Part shown: positions 50,252-59,130 of the stretch, in pieces
Numbering within the stretch: position 1 is the stretch's first letter
Layout of the letters: each line of letters opens with the position of its first letter
Source: Akkermansiaceae bacterium
GTDB taxonomy: Bacteria; Verrucomicrobiota; Verrucomicrobiia; Verrucomicrobiales; Akkermansiaceae
DNA length: 64,000 nucleotides
NCBI GenBank assembly: GCA_015062005.1
Contig: SUVL01000008.1
Span: 1 to 64,000 of the forward strand
Direction of reading: 5' to 3'
Notes under the pieces: model-generated
The model's database searches: none
Told to the model about the DNA's origin: nothing
The model's input: only the letters and a program-made list of their open reading frames with translations
Made by a program: the position numbers and the translations under genes

Positions 50252-51850
50252 TTACCAGTTGTGCAGCACGCTCGGGCGCGCCACGGGCAGCTTGTCGGGG
50301 GCATCCAGCGTGTAGTGCAGGCCGCGGGATTCCTGGCGGCGGATGGCGCAGTCCACAATCAGCGAGGCCGTGAGCGCCAGGTTGCGCAGGTCGATGATTT
50401 CCGGGGTCACGCGGTAGCCCCAGTAGTACTCGTTGATTTCGCGGTTGATATTGCGCAGGCGCGTGGCGGCGCGCTGCAGACGGTGGTTGGTGCGCACGAT
50501 GCTCACGTAGTCCATCATGGTGCGGCGCACTTCATCCCAGCAGTGGTAGAGAATGGCCATGTCGTCCTGCTGGGCGCGCTCTCCGTGCTTCCACTCGGGA
50601 ATGGGGTATTCCTCCATCTTGTGGGCCAGGGGCAGGGAGCGCAGCATGCGTTGCAGGGCGCGCTTGGAGATGACGACGCATTCCAGCAGTGAGTTGCTGG
50701 CCAGGCGGTTGGCTCCATGCAGGCCGGTGCAGCCGGTTTCGCCTGCGCAGAAGAGGCCGCGCAGCGAGGTCTGGCCGTCCGTATCAGTCTGCACACCGCC
50801 GCACTGGTAGTGCGCACTGGGCACCACGGGGATGAAGTCCACCTCGGCATCCACTCCGTAGCTCTTGCAGGTCTCGTAAATATACGGGAAGCGCTCGGCC
50901 ATGAATCCCTTGGGCTTGTGGGTCATGTCCAGGTACATGCAGGGGTGACCGGTGCGCAGTATCTCGCGGTTGATGGCGCGGGCCACGATATCGCGCGGCG
51001 CCAGGCTCTTGCGGTGGTCATATTTCTGCATGAATTCCTCGCCGTCCGGGCCGCGGAGCACGCCGCCCTCGCCGCGTACAGCTTCGGAGATGAGGAAGGT
51101 GAGGCCATCGCGGTCGCTGCTCTTGGGGTTGTAGAAGGTGGTGGGGTGGAACTGCACGAACTCCAGGTTGGAGACATTCGCCCCGGCGCGCCAGGCCATG
51201 GCCACGCCGTCGCCGGTGGCGGTGGCGGGGTTGGTGGTGTACATGTACACGCGCCCGGTGCCGCCGGTGGCCAGCATGATGCGGTCGCTGCGGAAGATTT
51301 CCACCTCGCCGGTGGCGGGGTCAAGCACATAGGCCCCCAGCACGCGGTCCTCGGTCACGCAGCCGAGCTTGGCAGTGGTGATGAGGTCGATGGCGATGCG
51401 GTGGTCCAGCAGGGTGATATTCGGGTGCTGCTGCACGCAGCGCAGCAGCTTGGTGCTGATTTCCAGCCCCGTGGTGTCCTTGGAGTGCAGGATGCGGCGC
51501 TTGCCGTGGCCGCCTTCGCGCCCCAGGTCAAACTCGCCGTCCTTCTCGGTGTCGAAGTCTACGCCCCAGTTGAGCAGCTCTTCGATGGCGGCGGGTGCTT
51601 CTTCCACAATGGTGCGCACAGCGGCTTCATCGCAGAGCCCGGCTCCGGCGTCCAGTGTATCTGCCACGTGTTCTTCAAAGGTGTCGTTCTTATCCATCAC
51701 GGCGGCAATACCGCCCTGGGCCTTGGCCGAGCTGGAGATGAGGGGATCGCTCTTGCAGAGAATGGTCACCTTGCCATATTCGGCGGCGCGCAGGGCAAAA
51801 CTCAGTCCCGCCACACCGCTGCCGATTACTAGAAAGTCTGTCGTAGTCAT
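50252..51850 (-). CDS. nadB: L-aspartate oxidase
   Basis: 532 residues. This flavoprotein oxidises L-aspartate to iminoaspartate, the first step of de novo NAD synthesis. The FAD motif is FLVIGSGVAGLSFALRAAEY; the active-site stretch is SEAVRGEGGVLRGPDGEEFM followed by SLAPRDIVARAI. A further family motif is GLFCAGETGCTGLHGANRLA. The C-terminal helical domain is complete. Length is normal. nadA and nadC are not in the window. A weak promoter (TAGAAT at 51880-51875) lies 24 nt upstream. Confidence 0.95.
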   Translation of the reverse strand: MTTTDFLVIGSGVAGLSFALRAAEYGKVTILCKSDPLISSSAKAQGGIAAVMDKNDTFEEHVADTLDAGAGLCDEAAVRTIVEEAPAAIEELLNWGVDFDTEKDGEFDLGREGGHGKRRILHSKDTTGLEISTKLLRCVQQHPNITLLDHRIAIDLITTAKLGCVTEDRVLGAYVLDPATGEVEIFRSDRIMLATGGTGRVYMYTTNPATATGDGVAMAWRAGANVSNLEFVQFHPTTFYNPKSSDRDGLTFLISEAVRGEGGVLRGPDGEEFMQKYDHRKSLAPRDIVARAINREILRTGHPCMYLDMTHKPKGFMAERFPYIYETCKSYGVDAEVDFIPVVPSAHYQCGGVQTDTDGQTSLRGLFCAGETGCTGLHGANRLASNSLLECVVISKRALQRMLRSLPLAHKMEEYPIPEWKHGERAQQDDMAILYHCWDEVRRTMMDYVSIVRTNHRLQRAATRLRNINREINEYYWGYRVTPEIIDLRNLALTASLIVDCAIRRQESRGLHYTLDAPDKLPVARPSVLHNW

Positions 51851-51949
51851 CGCTGTATGCTGGATGCGCGCGCCATTCTACCACAATCTGCCTGTTTCGT
51901 CACGCGCTATGTCAGAAAAAATACGGTAATTGCGCGTGGCCGGAGGCGT

Positions 51950-52354
51950 TTACGCGCGGGCCAGGTAGTTGGCGAGGGCGTAGCCCGCCACAAAGCATAC
52001 CAGGCTGCCGAGCAGGGTGGCGAGGATATAGCTGCCGGTGGTGAGGAACTGGCCGTTGCGCAGCAGGGTGGTGTTCTCAAAGGCAAAGGCGGCCAGGGTG
52101 GAGTAGCCGCCACAGAGCCCTGCGGTGAGAGCCATGCGCAGGTGGGGGGATTCGATGATGCCCGCCGTGGACAGACCGCAGAAGAGCCCCATGAACAGGC
52201 AGCCCCCGAAGTTGATGAGGAGGGTGTGCCAGGGCATATCTGTGGCGGTGATTCCCCAGCGGGTGCAGATGAAATAGGTGGTCAGGTAGCGCAGCACGCC
52301 GCCCAGAAAGCAGCCGCAGCCTACGCAGAGAAGGGTTTTGAGTGATAATTGCAT
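51950..52354 (-). CDS. crcB: Fluoride channel CrcB/Fluc
   Basis: 134 residues. Fluc dimers export fluoride through the inner membrane. Four hydrophobic segments are visible, with LLCVGCGCFLGGVLRYLTTY at the start (conserved G-x-x-x-R-Y), HTLLINFGGCLFMGLFCGLS (Asn of the pore) and AGLCGGYSTLAAFAFENTTL (the G-x-x-(T/S)-T-F-x-x-E motif). Its start overlaps the stop codon of the RmlD-like gene, so the two are translationally coupled. No fluoride riboswitch is seen upstream. Confidence 0.92.
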   Translation of the reverse strand: MQLSLKTLLCVGCGCFLGGVLRYLTTYFICTRWGITATDMPWHTLLINFGGCLFMGLFCGLSTAGIIESPHLRMALTAGLCGGYSTLAAFAFENTTLLRNGQFLTTGSYILATLLGSLVCFVAGYALANYLARA

Positions 52355-53241
52355 CAGAATCGGGTCTCCAGGAAACGGTGGGTAACGGTGGCGATGGTCT
52401 CCCGCGCCGTGGGCATGGAGATGCCCAGCCGGCTGGTGAGCCGGGTGTTGTCCATGGCGGTGTGGCGCGGGCGGGGTTCCTTGAAGAAGGGAACCTCATC
52501 CAGCTTCTGCTGTTGCACCGGTGGGGCGGCAGGCAGGGCGCCCAGCCCGGCTGCGCATTGCAGAGCCAGGGTGGCACACTGCCACCAGCTGAGTGGTTCC
52601 CCACTGCTGGTGAGATGCACCACTCCTGCATAATCACTATTTCCCAGCGCCAGGGCAGCCCGGGCAATATCGGCCGCATCGGTAGGGAGGGATACTTTAT
52701 CCGCCACGGCGGCCAGGGGCTGCCCCGCCAGGGCCCGGGCCAGGGTGCTTTCAATGAACGAGGGCCTGGCCGGGTTGCCGCATACCCATGAAACGCGGGC
52801 CACCACTGCGGTGGGCAGAGCCTCCAGCACCTGGAGTTCGCCTTCCCGCTTGCTTTCGCCATACCAGCTGATGGGGCGGCACCGGGCGTTCTCATCCTTC
52901 AGCCCCGGTTTACGGCCGCAGAGCACATAGTCGGTGGAAAGATGCACAAAGCGTGCTCCGGTGTGGCGGCAGGCGAGTGCCATGGCTGCTGGTGCCACCG
53001 CATTCACCAGATGCGCCTGCAGTGGGTCGGCTGCGCAGGCTTCCAATCCGCTGATGGCTGCGCAGTTCACCACCAGCCCGGCGCCGCTGGTCAGCACCAG
53101 GTCGCTCACCTGCTCAGCCTGCTCCAGCGGGCACTCTGCATGCGCCGGGGGCAGTACCTCGTGCCCCGCTTGTTCTGCTGCTGCGCGCAGCACCTGCCCA
53201 GTGCGCCCGCTGGCACCGAAAATGAGTACTCGCATCCCCAT
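52354..53241 (-). CDS. RmlD-like NAD(P)-dependent sugar reductase
   Basis: 295 residues from the ATG at 53241, which is exactly 6 nt after the -10 box; a second ATG two codons later is also possible. It is an extended SDR: Rossmann motif VLIFGASGRTGQVLRAA, catalytic YGESKREGELQVL (Y-x-x-x-K), and VHLSTDYVLCGRKPGLKDEN. RmlD makes dTDP-L-rhamnose; its relatives include the MAT2B-like SAM synthetase regulators. No other rhamnose genes are nearby, so the substrate is uncertain. Confidence 0.8.
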   Translation of the reverse strand: MGMRVLIFGASGRTGQVLRAAAEQAGHEVLPPAHAECPLEQAEQVSDLVLTSGAGLVVNCAAISGLEACAADPLQAHLVNAVAPAAMALACRHTGARFVHLSTDYVLCGRKPGLKDENARCRPISWYGESKREGELQVLEALPTAVVARVSWVCGNPARPSFIESTLARALAGQPLAAVADKVSLPTDAADIARAALALGNSDYAGVVHLTSSGEPLSWWQCATLALQCAAGLGALPAAPPVQQQKLDEVPFFKEPRPRHTAMDNTRLTSRLGISMPTARETIATVTHRFLETRF

Positions 53242-53247
53242 GCGCCC

Positions 53248-53276
53248 ACTATACACAGCCCCGGCCGGATTGTCAA
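53248..53276 (-). promoter_or_regulatory. Leaderless promoter of the RmlD-like gene
   Basis: Consensus TTGACA (53276-53271), a 17-bp spacer and TATAGT (53253-53248) on the minus strand; 6 nt later is the ATG, so the predicted +1 is the start codon. Confidence 0.8.
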
Positions 53277-53298
53277 TAGACTACCGGCGCAGTCAGAT

Positions 53299-53528
53299 GA
53301 CCGCGCCCACATGTGTCCCAAAGATTATGGGAAAATAGCCCTAAACGATATAAGGGCATAGTGTTCTGTGAGAAAATTCGTAGTAGGGTATCTCCCGCCT
53401 CACCATAGGCATTAAGCATGCATTTGTGGCTCTATCGGCGTAAGCCGCTAACTTTCAATTTGTCAATCGTAAATTGTCAATTGTAAATCCACGTGTCCCA
53501 AATCTTTGGGACACGTGTGGACCGCGCC
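53299..53528. mobile_element. 212-bp MITE with 9-bp target duplication
   Basis: The element is 53308-53519. Its ends are inverted repeats: CACATGTGTCCCAAAGATT on the left and CACACGTGTCCCAAAGATT when the right end is read inwards. The direct repeat GACCGCGCC flanks it at 53299-53307 and 53520-53528. No gene lies inside. The right part holds tandem AT words (AATTGTCAATTG). A partial copy lies at 5728-5832. Confidence 0.85.
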
Positions 53529-53559
53529 GGCTTGTGGTGTACGGGGAGGGGGAGGAGCC

Positions 53560-56500
53560 TCACGGCAGCTTTTCGCCGCGGACCCTGGCAGCTGTCCAGT
53601 CGCGCATGCGGGCGAATACGGAGTAGAGCCCCGGCACCATGAAGATGCCGAAGATGGTGGCCAGCAGCATGCCGAAGAAGGTGGTCACGCCGATTTCTAT
53701 GCGGCTGGCAGCACCGGAACCGGAGGCCACCACCAGCGGGAACACACCGAAGAGGAAGGAGACCGCCGTCATGAGCACGGCGCGGTAGCGCATGCCGGCG
53801 CCGTTCAGCGCGGCCTGTTTCACCGGCACTCCTTCCTCATGGTTCTCCTTGCTGAACTCCACCATGAGAATGGCGTTCTTCGCCGCAAGCCCGATGAGCA
53901 TGAGCAGCCCCAGCTGCACGTAGATGGACATGCTCAGCCCGAAGAGCTGCGCCCCCATCAGCGCACCCATGGTGGCCACGCTCACCGAGAGCATCACCGG
54001 CACCGGGGTGGTCCAGCTCTCATACTGAGCCACCAGGAAGAGGTAGGCAAAGAGCATGGCCATGGCGATAAGCGGGCCGATCTTGCCATCGTTCTGGCGC
54101 TCCTGGTAGGAGAGGTCTTTCCAGCTTACTTCCCAGAGCAGGTTGCGGCCGCTGGCCCGTTCTTCCTTATTCATGTCCGCGATGGTCTGCTCGATGAGCT
54201 GCATAATCTGGCCGGAGCCCACGCCCATGGCCGGGGTCACGGAGATATCCGCACTCATGTACTGGTTGAAGCGGTTGTAGCGCCCCGGCCCCATGCGGTA
54301 GGAAAGCGTGCATACGGCGGAGAGCGGCACCATCTCGCCGTGTTCGTTGCGCACCATCTGGTTCAGAATGTCATCTGCTGTGCGGCGGTCGGGGGTGCCG
54401 CCCTGGATCTGCACCTTGAAGTTGAAGCCGTTCAGGGTGAAGTCGTTCACGTAGGACGAGGCCATCACGCTCTGCAAGGTGCGGAAGATGGTATCCACCG
54501 GTATATTGAGCGACTGGGCCTTCTCGCGGTTGATTTCGAGATGCACCTGCGGGGTTTCGGCATCGTATTCACTGCGGGTGCGGGAAACGAGGTCGCGGCG
54601 GGCCATGAGGCGCTCCTGCACCTCCTTCACAGCCACGCCCAGGTCCTGCGGCGTGGCATCGCCGGAAACCTGCAGCACGGCGCTCACACCACCGGCAATG
54701 CCCAGGCCGCGGATGGCGGGCGGGGTCATGGCCATGATGCTGGCCTGCGGAATATCCGCACAGGCGGCGTTGATGCGCTCGGCAATGCGGCTGGCATGCA
54801 TGCTGGGATCCTGGCGTTCGCTCCAGTGGGTGAGCAGCACAATCATCATGCCGCTGTGCTCGCCGGAGCCGCTCGCGAAGCTGTAGCCGCTCTGCGCGGT
54901 CACCATGTCCACACCGGGCATGCCGATGACCCGCTTTTCAATCTGGCGCATCACCTTGTCCGTGCGTTGCTTGGCGGTGGCGGTGCCTTCCATGGTCACC
55001 ATCACGAAAAGGCTGCCTTTATCCTCCGTGGGGATGAAGGAGTTATTCAGTGCGGGTGGGGCGAGCAGGGCCATGGGGTTGAGCTTGCCGGTGGTGGCGG
55101 GCTTCTTATCGCTGCCCACCAGCTGGTGCCAGCTGTCCGGTGCGCCGGCGAAGTACACGTAGTTGCCACCCAGCACCAGCAGCAGGCAGAGCACGGTGAG
55201 CCAGGCGTTGCGCACCAGGATGCCCGCACCCCACAGGTAGATGCGGCGGCTCGTCTCCAGCATCCAGTTGAAGGGCCAGAAGATGAATGCCGCCACCTTG
55301 CTGGGTTTGGTGCCCGCCGGGCGCAGAATCAGCGCGCAGAGGGCAGGGGAGAGCGTGAGCGCATTGATGGTCGAGATGCAGAGCGCCACGCACATGGTCA
55401 CGGAGAACTGGGTGTAAATCACGCCCACCATGCCGCCGTAGAAGGCGATAGGCACATACACGGCCAGGGTCACCAGCGTGGTGGCGATGATGGCGCCGGT
55501 AATCTGCTTCATGCTCTTGATGGTGGCTTCCTTCGGGGAGAGTTTCTCCTCCTGGATGATGCGCATCACGTTTTCCACCACCACGATGGCATCGTCCACC
55601 AGCGAACCGATGACCAGGATGAGGCCGAACATGGTCAGCACGTTGATGGAGTAGCCCAGCGGGTACATCACCATGAACGCACCCAGCAGTGATACCGGAA
55701 TGGCAATGGCCGGTATGAGCGTGGCGCGCCAGTCCTGCAGGAAAAGGTAGGTCACCAGCACCACCAGCAGCAGAGCCACCACCAGCGTCTCCACGATTTC
55801 ATCCATGGTCGCATCGATGGCCTGGGTCGGGTCGTAGCCCATGCGCCACTCCATGCCGTCCGGGAAGTTCTTCTCAATCTGCCTCATGGCCTCCTGCACC
55901 TTGGCCACGGTGGCCAGGGCGTTGGCATCGTTGTTCTGGTGGATGATCATGCCCACGTTGTCCATGCCGTTGAGGCGGCTGTAGCCGGTGTTCTTCTCCG
56001 CGCCCAGCTCCACGGTGGCGATATCCTTGAGCTTGGTCACGTGGCCGTTCAGCCCGCGCTTCACGATGATGTTGCCGAACTCCTCGGCGGTCTTCAGGCG
56101 GCCCGTGGCCGTCACTTTGAAGGTGGCGTAGGACTGCACGTCTTCCGCACCCACGGAACCGGCTGCGGCCTGCACATTCTGGGCCTTGATGGCTTCGCTC
56201 ACATCCGCAGGGGTGATGTTCAGCGCGCTCATGCGGGTGGTGTTCATCCACACGCGCATGGAGTAGTTGCGGCTCGGGATGATATCCGCACTGGAAACGC
56301 CGTCCACCTGGCAGATCTTGTCCTTCACGTTCATGCGCAGCCAGTTGGAGAGCTCCAGGATGCTCATCTTGTTCTCATCGCACATGAAGTTGATGAAGCA
56401 GAGCATGTCGCCGCTGCGCTTGTGCACATTGTAACCGGTCTGCTTGATTTCGCTGGGCAGCTTGGATTCCACGCGCTTGATGGCGTTGGACACGTTCACC

Positions 56501-56814
56501 ATGGCCATGTCGTCATTCGTGCCGGAGCGGAAAATGAGCGTGAGGCTGAAGGAACCGTCGTTGCCGCAGGAGGAGTAGAAGTATTCCAGGTCATCCATGC
56601 CGATGAGCTGCTCCTCCACCGGGGCGGCCACCACCTGGGCCACTTCCTCGGCACTGGCGCCGGCATAGGTCATGCGCACCGAAATGGTGGGCGGCGAGAC
56701 TTCCGGGTATTCCGAAACCGGCATCTTGCTCAGGCAGAGCAGACCTGCCAGCATCATCAGGATGGAGACGACGAAGGCGAACTTGGGGCGGTAAATGAAG
56801 AATTCTGAAAACAT
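53560..56814 (-). CDS. RND efflux pump, AcrB-type
   Basis: 1084 residues. A proton-driven trimeric inner-membrane pump that exports drugs or other hydrophobic compounds. Opening sequence FFIYRPKFAFVVSILMMLAG and the proton-relay Asp pair in VIGSLVDDAIVVVENVMRII are typical of HAE1-type pumps. Later motifs are GLNGHVTKLKDIATVELGAE in the docking domain and LMLIGLAAKNAILMVEFSKE in the second half. It lies 21 nt downstream of the tandem adaptor gene and shares its promoter. No TolC-like gene is in the window. Confidence 0.95.
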   Translation of the reverse strand: MFSEFFIYRPKFAFVVSILMMLAGLLCLSKMPVSEYPEVSPPTISVRMTYAGASAEEVAQVVAAPVEEQLIGMDDLEYFYSSCGNDGSFSLTLIFRSGTNDDMAMVNVSNAIKRVESKLPSEIKQTGYNVHKRSGDMLCFINFMCDENKMSILELSNWLRMNVKDKICQVDGVSSADIIPSRNYSMRVWMNTTRMSALNITPADVSEAIKAQNVQAAAGSVGAEDVQSYATFKVTATGRLKTAEEFGNIIVKRGLNGHVTKLKDIATVELGAEKNTGYSRLNGMDNVGMIIHQNNDANALATVAKVQEAMRQIEKNFPDGMEWRMGYDPTQAIDATMDEIVETLVVALLLVVLVTYLFLQDWRATLIPAIAIPVSLLGAFMVMYPLGYSINVLTMFGLILVIGSLVDDAIVVVENVMRIIQEEKLSPKEATIKSMKQITGAIIATTLVTLAVYVPIAFYGGMVGVIYTQFSVTMCVALCISTINALTLSPALCALILRPAGTKPSKVAAFIFWPFNWMLETSRRIYLWGAGILVRNAWLTVLCLLLVLGGNYVYFAGAPDSWHQLVGSDKKPATTGKLNPMALLAPPALNNSFIPTEDKGSLFVMVTMEGTATAKQRTDKVMRQIEKRVIGMPGVDMVTAQSGYSFASGSGEHSGMMIVLLTHWSERQDPSMHASRIAERINAACADIPQASIMAMTPPAIRGLGIAGGVSAVLQVSGDATPQDLGVAVKEVQERLMARRDLVSRTRSEYDAETPQVHLEINREKAQSLNIPVDTIFRTLQSVMASSYVNDFTLNGFNFKVQIQGGTPDRRTADDILNQMVRNEHGEMVPLSAVCTLSYRMGPGRYNRFNQYMSADISVTPAMGVGSGQIMQLIEQTIADMNKEERASGRNLLWEVSWKDLSYQERQNDGKIGPLIAMAMLFAYLFLVAQYESWTTPVPVMLSVSVATMGALMGAQLFGLSMSIYVQLGLLMLIGLAAKNAILMVEFSKENHEEGVPVKQAALNGAGMRYRAVLMTAVSFLFGVFPLVVASGSGAASRIEIGVTTFFGMLLATIFGIFMVPGLYSVFARMRDWTAARVRGEKLP

Positions 56815-56835
56815 AAGGGGAAAGTCGGTTGGGGG

Positions 56836-58965
56836 TTACTTGACCTGCACGGGCGTGTTTTCTTCCATATCCGCCAGGTGGGAGGTGATGACCTGCTCAC
56901 CCGGCAGCAGCCCGGTGAAGACGGATACCCGGCCATCTTCCGCTGCACTGCCGCAGATGATGCGGCGCACCAGGGCGCGGTTGTGCTTCACGACATACAC
57001 GTACTTACCCCGGGAATCCGTGAGCACCGCCTCCGCCGGTACCCCCAGCACCGGGAACTCCGCCTTGCGGTGTACGCGCACACTCACCACACCACCGGGG
57101 GCCAGGCTGCGGTCGGCGTTCTCGAACACTGCCCACACGTTCTGGGTGCCGGTGCCGGGCTGGATTTCATTGTCGCAGAAGGCCACCCGGCCTTTTTCCG
57201 CAATTTCCTCGCCGGTGGCGGTCACCAGGGTGAGCTCCGCCTGCTGCTCCAGCTTGTCGGAGCTGCCGTAGATGGAGAGAATATCTTTCTCGCTCAGCGG
57301 AAAACGCGCGTAAATGGGGCTCAGCTGCACCACGCGGGCCAGCGGGGTCTTGATGTCGGTCACATAGTTACCCTTGGACACCAGGGTGCGGCCGATGCGG
57401 CCCCCCAGCGGCGCCTTTACCACGCAGCGGTCCAGGTCATCCTGCGCCACGGCCAGGCGGGCCTGCGCGGCATCCCGGGCGGCCTGCAGCTCATTGAGCG
57501 TGGCGCGGGCGTTTTCCAGGTCGTCCTTGCTGCTGGCGTTCACTTCCAGCAGTTTCTGCTGGCGTTCGTACTTGGTGCGGGCATCGTTGATTTTCACATC
57601 CAGCTGCTCCACGGCAGCTTTTCCGGCATCCACCGTGGCCTGGTAGCGCGTGGGGTCTATGTGGAAGAGCTCAGCTCCCTTCTGCACGCGTTCGCCTTCC
57701 GTGAAGTTGCGTTCCTGCAGCACTCCCTGCACCAGCGGCCGCAGCTCCACGGTGTTGATAGCCTCCAGTCGCGCGGTTTCAATCGTCAGTACCGTGGGGT
57801 CAGTCATTTCCTGCACCGTTGCGGCATCCACCTCCACCGGAGCCAGTTCGCCACCCTGGGCAGAGCCGGGTTCATTCAAGCCCGCATCCGCAAAGACCGG
57901 GTGTACCGTGGCGCCGGGGCGGGTCTTGTGCGAACCATCGCTGATGACGATTTCCCCGGGTTCGATACCCTCGTAGACGGATTGCAGGCGGCCCTGCACC
58001 GTGCCGGCGGTCACATTGCGGCGGGAGACCTTGTTTTCTGCATCGATGACGTAGACGAAGGCTCCCGAGGTGTCGTAGTGGATGGCCGTGAGGGGCACCA
58101 TGCAGACCTCGCGCATGGTGTTCAGGCTCACGTACAGCGCGCCGATTCCCCGGTGGGTCAGCAGCTTTCCGGGGTTTTCGAACTCCGCCCACAGGGTGTA
58201 CGAATCCGTGCTGCCGCTCAGCTGGTTATCCACGATGGTGATGCGCCCCTTGCCGGGGTAATTGCGCCCGTTGGCGGTCACCAGTTGCACATTCGTCACG
58301 TGGCCTATTTCCTTCGGCCCCCGGAAAATGCCATTCACATCGTTCTGGCTCAGCGGGAAACGCACGTAGATGGGGTCCATCTGCGCGATGGTGGTGATAG
58401 CCTCGCCGCGGGTGATGTAGTTCCCCTCGCCCTTGGGCAGACGCCCGATGCGGCCGCTGATTTCGGCGTAAATCTTGCAATCGGCCAGGTCCTTGGCGGC
58501 GCGTGCCAGCTCAGCATTGGCGCCGGCCTTGCGTGCCTTGAGCTCTTCCAGGGTGGCCTTGGCGGTTTCCATATCCTCGCGCGAGGCAGCCTGCTGGGCG
58601 GCCAGGGCGTTGAGGCGGTTGAAACGGCCGGTGGCGTAGGTAATCTGCGCATCAAGCTGGGCAATGGCGGCTTCCGCCTCTTCGACCGCTGCCACATAGC
58701 GCAGCGGGTCTATCTCCAGCAGCAGGTCTCCTTCCTTCACATGGGCGCCTTCCTGGAAATGGACCTTCACCAGCCGGCCCTCCACCCCCGAGCGCACCGT
58801 CACGTGGCGCACTGCCTCGGTGTGGCCTATGCTCTTGCGCACTATCTTATCCTGCCCGAGTACCGCTTTTTCGGCCTGCACATAGGTTACCATCCTGCCT
58901 GGCTGTTGTGCTGTCGCCATTCCGCCCAGCAGCAGGGTTACGGCATATATTGAACTCTTTCGCAT
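56836..58965 (-). CDS. Tandem-fused RND periplasmic adaptor
   Basis: 709 residues after a signal peptide (about 1-19). Two complete membrane-fusion-protein modules are joined in one chain. Module 1 (about 20-370) has SGVEGRLVKVHFQEGAHVKE, coiled-coil AIAQLDAQITYATGRFNRLN, KIYAEISGRIGRLPKGEGNY and VCMVPLTAIHYDTSGAFVYV. Module 2 (about 395-709) has VQGVLQERNFTEGERVQKGA, QLDVKINDARTKYERQQKLL, CVVKAPLGGRIGRTLVSKGN and LGVPAEAVLTDSRGKYVYVV. Each has lipoyl halves, hairpin, barrel and proximal parts. Normal pumps use six single adaptors per AcrB trimer, so three fused chains would suffice. AcrB follows. Confidence 0.9.
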   Translation of the reverse strand: MRKSSIYAVTLLLGGMATAQQPGRMVTYVQAEKAVLGQDKIVRKSIGHTEAVRHVTVRSGVEGRLVKVHFQEGAHVKEGDLLLEIDPLRYVAAVEEAEAAIAQLDAQITYATGRFNRLNALAAQQAASREDMETAKATLEELKARKAGANAELARAAKDLADCKIYAEISGRIGRLPKGEGNYITRGEAITTIAQMDPIYVRFPLSQNDVNGIFRGPKEIGHVTNVQLVTANGRNYPGKGRITIVDNQLSGSTDSYTLWAEFENPGKLLTHRGIGALYVSLNTMREVCMVPLTAIHYDTSGAFVYVIDAENKVSRRNVTAGTVQGRLQSVYEGIEPGEIVISDGSHKTRPGATVHPVFADAGLNEPGSAQGGELAPVEVDAATVQEMTDPTVLTIETARLEAINTVELRPLVQGVLQERNFTEGERVQKGAELFHIDPTRYQATVDAGKAAVEQLDVKINDARTKYERQQKLLEVNASSKDDLENARATLNELQAARDAAQARLAVAQDDLDRCVVKAPLGGRIGRTLVSKGNYVTDIKTPLARVVQLSPIYARFPLSEKDILSIYGSSDKLEQQAELTLVTATGEEIAEKGRVAFCDNEIQPGTGTQNVWAVFENADRSLAPGGVVSVRVHRKAEFPVLGVPAEAVLTDSRGKYVYVVKHNRALVRRIICGSAAEDGRVSVFTGLLPGEQVITSHLADMEENTPVQVK

Positions 58966-58998
58966 CTTTTTTGAAAAGTTAAAATACCTGACTCGTCT

Positions 58999-59027
58999 AT
59001 CTTACCACCGAGCCCGCATGCACGCAA
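58999..59027 (-). promoter_or_regulatory. Promoter of the RND pump unit
   Basis: TTGCGT (59027-59022), a 17-bp spacer and TAAGAT (59004-58999) on the minus strand, with a leader of about 25 nt. No regulator gene is adjacent. Confidence 0.6.
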
Positions 59028-59130
59028 GCTGCAAATGGTGACATATCTGCCACATTCTCTACAGCAGGGTACGAAAAAGGCGTGCAGATTCTACGCGCCT
59101 TTCTATAACTGTTGGAGCGTTGCCACCGGG

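Noticed and set aside
52340..53260. Fluoride riboswitch for crcB
   Set aside because: crcB overlaps the preceding coding sequence, whose promoter is leaderless.
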